Assembly: GCA_025934335.1 (NCBI GenBank)
Contig: JAICYG010000106.1
Location: 1 to 9,100 of the forward strand
Direction of reading: 5' to 3'
DNA: 9,100 bases
DNA from: Thermoleophilia bacterium
Lineage (GTDB): Bacteria; Actinomycetota; Thermoleophilia; Gaiellales; Gaiellaceae
Under the pieces are notes generated by a model that was given only the letters and a program-made list of their open reading frames with translations, was not told the DNA's origin and searched no databases. Below are positions 5,749-9,100 of the stretch, one piece after another (the first letter of the stretch is position 1; each line of letters begins with the position of its first letter). The position numbers were made by a program, and so were the translations under genes.

Positions 5749-6282
5749 TTAGGAGGCGTTCAGAAGCTCGGACGCGCGAAAGAGCGGCCGCAGGCGGACG
5801 GCATGGCGCGCGAGCTCGTCGACACCCCCCTCCTCCCGGTCGACGACGCAGACGGCGTTCGAGACCCGCAACCGAGCCTCGCGCAGCGCCTCGATCGCCT
5901 CGACCGCGGCGCCGCCGGAGGTGACGACGTCCTCGACGAGGCACACGCATTCCCCTTCCTCATGCACGCCCTCGAGCCGGTTCGAGGTGCCGTAGCCCTT
6001 CGCCTCCTTGCGGACGATCAGGAAGGGCAGCCCGCTCTCGAGCGAGGCGGCCGCTGCGAGCGCCACGGCGCCGAGCTCCGGCCCGGCGAGCCGCTCCGCG
6101 TCCGGCTCGTGCTCGCGCACCGCCTCGGCGATCGCCTTTCCGAGCGGGGCAAGCAGGTCGGGGCGGGTCTCGAACCGGTACTTGTCGAGGTAGTAACGGG
6201 AGCGGCGCCCGGAACGGAGGACGAAGTCGCCTTCGAGATAGGCCACGGCCCGCAGCGCGCGTGCGAGCTCGTCGCGCGTCAC
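5749..6282 (-). CDS. pyrE: Orotate phosphoribosyltransferase
   Basis: This enzyme joins orotate and PRPP to give OMP, the step before PyrF. The 177-residue product is a typical length. It shows SGRRSRYYLDKYRFE at 24-38 and GPELGAVALA at 67-76. The lysine-rich loop with KGYGTSNRLEG is at 95-105 and the PRPP-binding motif LVEDVVTSGGA at 115-125 (acidic pair Glu117-Asp118). The start is GTG at 6282, overlapping the stop of the upstream small membrane protein gene as GTGA, so translation is likely coupled. The stop is TAA, followed after a short AT-richer stretch by the HU promoter region. pyrF lies about 450 bases further on, beyond HU. Confidence 0.95.
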   Translation of the reverse strand: MTRDELARALRAVAYLEGDFVLRSGRRSRYYLDKYRFETRPDLLAPLGKAIAEAVREHEPDAERLAGPELGAVALAAAASLESGLPFLIVRKEAKGYGTSNRLEGVHEEGECVCLVEDVVTSGGAAVEAIEALREARLRVSNAVCVVDREEGGVDELARHAVRLRPLFRASELLNAS

Positions 6283-6479
6283 GCCTGGAGGAGCTCGTTC
6301 GCGATCGGCAGCAGGCGGTCCGCCTCCGGCGACCCCTCGATGAACGACTGGATGGAGCCATCCTCCGCGTAGAGATCGACCCGGGCCTGCCTGCGGGCCG
6401 CGCGGCGGCGGACGAGCACCGAGCCGGCGAGCGAGCCTGCGGCGAGCAGCACGCCGGTGACGAGCTTACGCGGCGGCAT
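6279..6479 (-). CDS. Small membrane-anchored protein of unknown function
   Basis: I do not recognise this 66-residue protein. It has one hydrophobic segment at residues 6-23 (LVTGVLLAAGSLAGSVLV) and an arginine-rich stretch (RRRAARRQAR) just after it. A short acidic/polar C-terminal region follows (about 35-66), ending EADRLLPIANELLQA. The charge pattern suggests the C-terminal part faces the cytoplasm. I chose the ATG at 6479 because GGAGG lies 6 bases upstream; the longer frame opening at 6542 would add a basic low-complexity lead. The gene overlaps the Roadblock gene by 14 bases and pyrE by 4 bases (GTGA). It is probably translated as part of that unit. The overlaps and the good ribosome binding site support its being real. 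Confidence 0.75.
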   Translation of the reverse strand: MPPRKLVTGVLLAAGSLAGSVLVRRRAARRQARVDLYAEDGSIQSFIEGSPEADRLLPIANELLQA

Positions 6480-6870
6480 CGTCCGCCTCCCCGGGCTTCG
6501 CTGCACGGGTGCGCGGCTTCGGCTTCGCCTGCGGCTCGTCAATCGAGCGGAGGCACGTCTTGAGGTCGTAGAACACGAGGCCCACCGTCGGCTCCGGCGA
6601 CGTCGTCGCGGCGATCATGCGGTCCCCGTCGCGGACGACGAAGACGCTGCCGGCCCGTGTCGCGACCTCCAGCTGCGTCACGTCCGGGCGGAGCTCGGCC
6701 GCCGCGTCGACGAGCCTCCGCGCGCCGCCGACCAGGCGCGCGGCAGCGTCGTCGGCGACGTTCGAGCCGGCAGGCGACCCGTCGGCGGCGATCACGGCGA
6801 CCTGCCTCACCTGCGGCGAGATCTCGGTCAGATCGGCGATCGCCTGGGCCGCGTCCATGCCGCCGAGCAT
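6466..6870 (-). CDS. Roadblock/LC7-domain protein
   Basis: The product is about 134 residues, with a Roadblock/LC7 alpha-beta fold over roughly the first 110. Helix DAAQAIADLTEISPQV leads to strand QVAVIAADGSPAGSN. A second helix (DDAAARLVGGARRLVDAAAEL) follows, then strands TQLEVATRAGSVFVVRDGDRM and the PEPTVGLVFYDLKTCLRSI end. The C-terminus is a Lys/Pro/Ala-rich tail (KPKPRTRAAKPGEADDAAA). Such proteins usually regulate small Ras-like GTPases (MglB or Cvn type), but no GTPase gene is in the window. The start is uncertain: GTG at 6876, ATG at 6870 or ATG at 6858 are possible and none has a clear Shine-Dalgarno sequence. The gene overlaps the following small membrane gene by 14 bases and is divergent from the YihY gene. 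Confidence 0.82.
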   Translation of the reverse strand: MLGGMDAAQAIADLTEISPQVRQVAVIAADGSPAGSNVADDAAARLVGGARRLVDAAAELRPDVTQLEVATRAGSVFVVRDGDRMIAATTSPEPTVGLVFYDLKTCLRSIDEPQAKPKPRTRAAKPGEADDAAA

Positions 6871-6873
6871 ACT
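6868..6873 (+). promoter_or_regulatory. Candidate -10 box of a leaderless YihY transcript
   Basis: CATACT, four of six matches to TATAAT, ends 8 bases before the GTG at 6882. The start has only a weak G-rich sequence in place of a Shine-Dalgarno site. The spacing would place transcription initiation at the start codon. The -35 region is not convincing, so this is tentative. The box lies inside the start region of the divergent Roadblock gene. Confidence 0.28.
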
Positions 6874-6881
6874 CACGGGGC

Positions 6882-7679
6882 GTGGGAGCAGTCGTCCGGA
6901 AGTTCTTCGCCGACCGTGGCACGCACCTGGCGGCGATGATCGCCTATTTCGCGCTCCTCTCCTTCGTGCCGCTGCTCCTGCTCTCGCTGGCGCTGCTCGG
7001 GCTCGTGCACCAAGCAGACGAGAACTCGTTCTTCGTCCGCCAGCTCGAGAAGACGTTCCCGAGCACCTCGCTCGACTCGATCCTGCGCGCCGTTCGGGCG
7101 ATCCAGGCGAATGCGGCGGCCCTCGGGGCGGTCGGCGGCGGGTTCCTCCTCTGGTCGTCGCTCTCGTTCTTCTCCGTGCTCGAGAGCGCGTTCAACATCG
7201 TCTACGGCCGCCCGAACCGCGGCTGGCTGCACGGGAAGGCGCTCGCGACGATGATGATGGGCGGCTCGCTCGTCGCGCTCTTCGTCTCGCTCGTCGTCGG
7301 CACGTTCGGGCAGGAGATCCTGAAGCGCTACCTCGGCTTCGCGGGGAGCGCGACGTCCGCGCGGGTGATCGCGATCGCGGTCTCGACGCTCGGCATCTTC
7401 GTCTTCCTGGCTTCCGCCTACTACGTGCTGACGAACGCGGACGTGACGCTGCGCGAGGTGCTGCCCGGCGCGGTCACCGCCGCGGTCATCCTCGAAGCGA
7501 CGTTCCAGTTCCTGCCGGTGTACGTCGACGTGTCGAAGCACAACCCGGTGCTGCAGACGCTGTCCGGCCCCGCGATCCTGCTCGTCTGGCTGTACGTGAT
7601 GGCGAACGTGATCGTGCTCGGCGCCGAGGTGAACTGGTGGCGTGCGCGCCGCGCCTCGCCGTCCGACGCCCGCGGCTGA
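6882..7679 (+). CDS. YihY/BrkB-family integral membrane protein
   Basis: The 265-residue product has six hydrophobic segments at about 17-40, 83-103, 120-143, 162-184, 196-214 and 228-250, the pattern of the YihY (formerly called BrkB or RNase BN) family. Family features include the N-terminal FFADRGTHLAAMIAYFALLS and the FNIVYGRPNRGW loop at 104-115. LREVLPGAVTAAVILEATFQF is at 190-210 and LSGPAILLVWLYVMANVIVLGAEVNW at 227-252. The molecular role of the family is not established; the old ribonuclease BN label is wrong. The GTG at 6882 places the conserved RGTHLAA motif where it is expected. It is the only plus-strand gene in the window. It starts within about 5 to 12 bases of the divergent Roadblock gene and ends one base from the stop of the convergent GNAT gene. 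Confidence 0.92.
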   Translation: MGAVVRKFFADRGTHLAAMIAYFALLSFVPLLLLSLALLGLVHQADENSFFVRQLEKTFPSTSLDSILRAVRAIQANAAALGAVGGGFLLWSSLSFFSVLESAFNIVYGRPNRGWLHGKALATMMMGGSLVALFVSLVVGTFGQEILKRYLGFAGSATSARVIAIAVSTLGIFVFLASAYYVLTNADVTLREVLPGAVTAAVILEATFQFLPVYVDVSKHNPVLQTLSGPAILLVWLYVMANVIVLGAEVNWWRARRASPSDARG

Positions 7680-7680
7680 G

Positions 7681-8148
7681 TCAGAGCAGGAGTCCCATCT
7701 CGATCGCGTCCCAGAGCTCGCCGCTCTGCCGGCGGTACTGCTTGACGAGCCGGCCCTCCTCGACGAAACCGAACTTTCGGTAGAGGGCGATCGCCGCCTC
7801 GTTGTGCGGGAACACGCTCAGGCTCAGCTTGTGCAGCCCGCGCTGCCGCGCCCACTCGACCGCCGCCGCGAGGAGCGCCGAGCCGACACCCCGTCCGCGC
7901 CACTCGCGAGCGACGGCCATGCCGATCTCGCCGTAGCCGTGGCGGCTCGCCTCGACGTGGATCGCGCCGACGACACGCCCGTCGGCCTCGGCGAGGAGGT
8001 CACCCTCGAGCCGCCAGCTCGCGGCGCGGCCTGCGACGTCCACCGGCGGCTCGGTCGCGATGCCGTCGCGCTCCTCGGCAACCTCGGCGAAGAGCCGAGC
8101 GAGCGCGAGGCGGTCGTTCTCGCGCGAGGAGCGGACGACGACATTCAT
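7681..8148 (-). CDS. GNAT-family N-acetyltransferase
   Basis: The 155-residue product is a single GNAT domain, transferring an acetyl group from acetyl-CoA to an amine that cannot be named from sequence. The acetyl-CoA binding motif RGRGVGSALL is at 84-93, after the beta-strand GEIGMAVAREW. Motif B is seen as LSLSVFPHNEAAIALYRKFGF at 108-128, a classic GNAT ending. The start ATG at 8148 overlaps the rdgB stop as ATGA; the frame is open further upstream but only as an arginine-rich shadow of rdgB. There is no separate ribosome binding site, so coupling to rdgB is likely. The layout is closest to generic RimI/phosphinothricin-type acetyltransferases, but the substrate is unknown. The stop is one base from the stop of the opposing YihY gene. 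Confidence 0.9.
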   Translation of the reverse strand: MNVVVRSSRENDRLALARLFAEVAEERDGIATEPPVDVAGRAASWRLEGDLLAEADGRVVGAIHVEASRHGYGEIGMAVAREWRGRGVGSALLAAAVEWARQRGLHKLSLSVFPHNEAAIALYRKFGFVEEGRLVKQYRRQSGELWDAIEMGLLL

Positions 8149-8717
8149 CGGAGCGTGTCGCGGAGCGACCGTGCCGCGATCGCCCGGTGCGAGTGCTCCC
8201 CCTTCCAGGCGTCGCCCAGCTCGGCCACGGTGCGGTCGCGCCCGCGCGGGACGAACACCGGGTCGAAGCCGAACCCCTCGCTCCCCGCGGGCGCAATCGC
8301 GATCGTGCCCGGCAGGACGCCGCTGCCGCGCCTCTCCTCGTGCTCCGGCGAGAGCGCGACGAGCTCGCACACGTACTGCGCGCGCCGGTCGGCCTCGCCG
8401 TCGAGCGCCGCAAGCAGCTTCTCGACGTGCCGGCCCTCGGCCCAGCGCGCCGTCTGGACGCCGGGCCCCTCGCCGAGCGCCGCCACCTCGATCCCCGAGT
8501 CGTCGGCGAGCATCCAGCGGTCGCGCGGGCCGACGAGCCGGCCGTAGCGGGCCTTGATGCGCGCGTTGTCGAGGTAGGTGAGCCCGTCCTCCTCGGGGAA
8601 GTCGGCGTTCGCGAGCAGCTCGAGCTCCCAGTCGGGGAAGAGCGCCTCGAACTCCGCCAGCTTGTGCGGGTTCGCGGAGCAGACGGTCGCGCGGAGGCCC
8701 GCTCCGGCGCCGTCCAC
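8145..8717 (-). CDS. rdgB: dITP/XTP pyrophosphatase (RdgB/HAM1 family)
   Basis: This enzyme removes ITP, dITP and XTP from the nucleotide pool by hydrolysis to the monophosphate and pyrophosphate. It keeps deaminated purines out of DNA and RNA. The 190-residue product has the family motifs: SANPHKLAEFEALF at 14-27, TYLDNARIKAR at 47-57, LADDSGIEVAALGEGPGVQTA at 70-90, GFGFDPVFVP at 148-157 and HSHRAIA at 175-181. I chose the GTG at 8717 because GGAGG lies 7 bases upstream and the conserved SxNxxK motif then falls near the N-terminus. An open frame continues much further upstream across the neighbouring MgtC-like gene and is not coding. The gene overlaps the GNAT gene by 4 bases. The start codon sits in the loop of a possible GGCGCC hairpin. 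Confidence 0.93.
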   Translation of the reverse strand: MDGAGAGLRATVCSANPHKLAEFEALFPDWELELLANADFPEEDGLTYLDNARIKARYGRLVGPRDRWMLADDSGIEVAALGEGPGVQTARWAEGRHVEKLLAALDGEADRRAQYVCELVALSPEHEERRGSGVLPGTIAIAPAGSEGFGFDPVFVPRGRDRTVAELGDAWKGEHSHRAIAARSLRDTLR

Positions 8718-8726
8718 GCCGGCGCC
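8706..8726 (-). other. Potential hairpin enclosing the rdgB start codon
   Basis: Two GGCGCC palindromes (8726-8721 and 8711-8706) can pair to form a 6-base stem with a 9-base loop. The GTG start lies in the loop and the last two bases of the Shine-Dalgarno GGAGG lie in the stem. Such a fold could lower initiation of rdgB. It is also compatible with chance in GC-rich DNA. Confidence 0.35.
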
Positions 8727-8735
8727 TCCGCTCCT

Positions 8736-8761
8736 GGCCGGCTCCGTCGAGCCTACGCCGG
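8736..8761 (-). repeat. 26-bp repeat, copy 2 (upstream of rdgB)
   Basis: The 26 bases are identical to those at 204-229 and in the same orientation. This copy begins directly after the stop codon of the MgtC-like gene and ends 18 bases before the rdgB GTG. It does not include the rdgB Shine-Dalgarno sequence. It has the same GGCTC/GAGCC hairpin. As with copy 1, it lies after a stop codon and before a purine-nucleotide gene on the minus strand. Confidence 0.85.
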
Positions 8762-9100
8762 TCAGCGCCGCCAGCGCACGCCGATCACGTACTCGAGGTC
8801 GGTGAGCTCGGCGACGAGCTTCTCGCTCACCTCCGGCGACTCGAGCTGGACGATGCGGCGGTCGAGCTCCTCCGTGACCTCGATGTGCCGGACGCCGTGC
8901 ACGTGCTCGAGGAGGGGCGAGAGCGGCTGGCCGGCCCGCAGCTCGATCGTGATCCGGTCCTCCTCCGGCTTCACCCGCTCGATCAGGCGATACGCGACGA
9001 AGCGGAGCGGCCACAGGGCGACGAGCGCGACGACGGTGGCCAGGATCGCGACGCTGTAGAACCCGGCGCCGCAGGCCATGCCGATCGCGGCGACCACCCA
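8762..9100 (-). CDS. MgtC/SapB-family membrane protein, C-terminal part
   Basis: Only the last 112 residues lie in the window; the gene continues past the right edge. The visible part begins WVVAAIGMACGAGFYSVAIL, the glycine-rich helix typical of MgtC/SapB proteins. It continues as a hydrophobic segment ending about WPLRFVAYRL. A soluble C-terminal domain of about 75 residues follows, with alternating strands and helices (ITIELRAGQPLSPLLEHV, IVQLESPEVSEKLVAELTDL) that looks like an ACT-like fold. In pathogens MgtC affects ATP synthase and low-magnesium survival; in most bacteria the role is unclear. Its stop codon directly abuts the 26-base repeat, and rdgB starts 44 bases further on. It may share a transcript with rdgB. 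Confidence 0.82.
   Translation of the reverse strand, partial: WVVAAIGMACGAGFYSVAILATVVALVALWPLRFVAYRLIERVKPEEDRITIELRAGQPLSPLLEHVHGVRHIEVTEELDRRIVQLESPEVSEKLVAELTDLEYVIGVRWRR

Noticed and set aside
5731..5751. Near-tandem GCGGATTT / GCGGGGATTT next to the pyrE stop
   Set aside because: It is only two imperfect units, too short to call a repeat array, and may simply be local AT-richer sequence near the HU promoter.
8718..9014. N-terminal extension of RdgB through the repeat and into the MgtC-like gene
   Set aside because: It would overlap a conserved membrane protein in another frame; GGAGG 7 bases before the GTG at 8717 supports the short form.
1..9100. CRISPR array, mobile element, tRNA or rRNA gene, defence cluster
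   Set aside because: There is no spaced repeat series, transposase or integrase motif, cloverleaf or rRNA-like sequence; the genes are conserved housekeeping families.

Overview
The window is about 9.1 kb of very GC-rich DNA. It is densely packed with ordinary bacterial housekeeping genes, and all but one lie on the minus strand. The high GC content, many GTG/TTG starts, several starts with no Shine-Dalgarno sequence but a TANNNT box close upstream, and the protein flavour (IMPDH, HU, type 2 OMP decarboxylase, Roadblock and MgtC-like proteins) suggest an actinobacterial-type genome. A deep-branching lineage such as Thermoleophilia/Gaiellales is possible, but that placement is an inference.

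Layout, read from high to low coordinates (the direction of transcription of the minus-strand genes). An MgtC/SapB-family membrane protein enters from the right edge. It is followed by an ITP/XTP pyrophosphatase (RdgB) and a GNAT acetyltransferase, which overlap by ATGA. A single plus-strand gene, a YihY-type membrane protein, converges on the GNAT gene with one base between their stop codons. It diverges from a Roadblock/LC7 gene with almost no intergenic DNA. The Roadblock gene runs into a 66-residue membrane protein and then pyrE, each junction overlapping. After pyrE comes an HU-type nucleoid protein with its own plausible promoter, a TTG start and a strong terminator hairpin. A long compact series follows: pyrF, a membrane-anchored LysM protein, a D-Ala-D-Ala carboxypeptidase, a 1-phosphofructokinase-type sugar kinase, a 72-residue membrane protein, guaB, and the 5' end of guaA at the left edge.

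Together the genes cover the last steps of UMP synthesis (pyrE, pyrF), GMP synthesis from IMP (guaB, guaA), nucleotide-pool cleaning (rdgB), peptidoglycan maturation (LysM protein, carboxypeptidase) and sugar phosphate metabolism. Overlaps of 1 to 14 bases at five junctions imply translational coupling. No stretch over 300 bases lacks a gene; the largest gaps are about 97 bases, at guaB-guaA and pyrE-HU. I saw no rRNA, tRNA, CRISPR array, transposase or phage gene.

I found no clear new biological system. The most notable non-coding signal is a 26-base perfect repeat placed in the same orientation just after the stop codons of two minus-strand genes and before two purine-nucleotide genes (guaA and rdgB). 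Other points are an IMPDH active-site loop with an unusual Ser-to-Ala change, several candidate leaderless starts, a TTG start on HU beside a decoy ATG, and a hairpin that would enclose the rdgB start codon.
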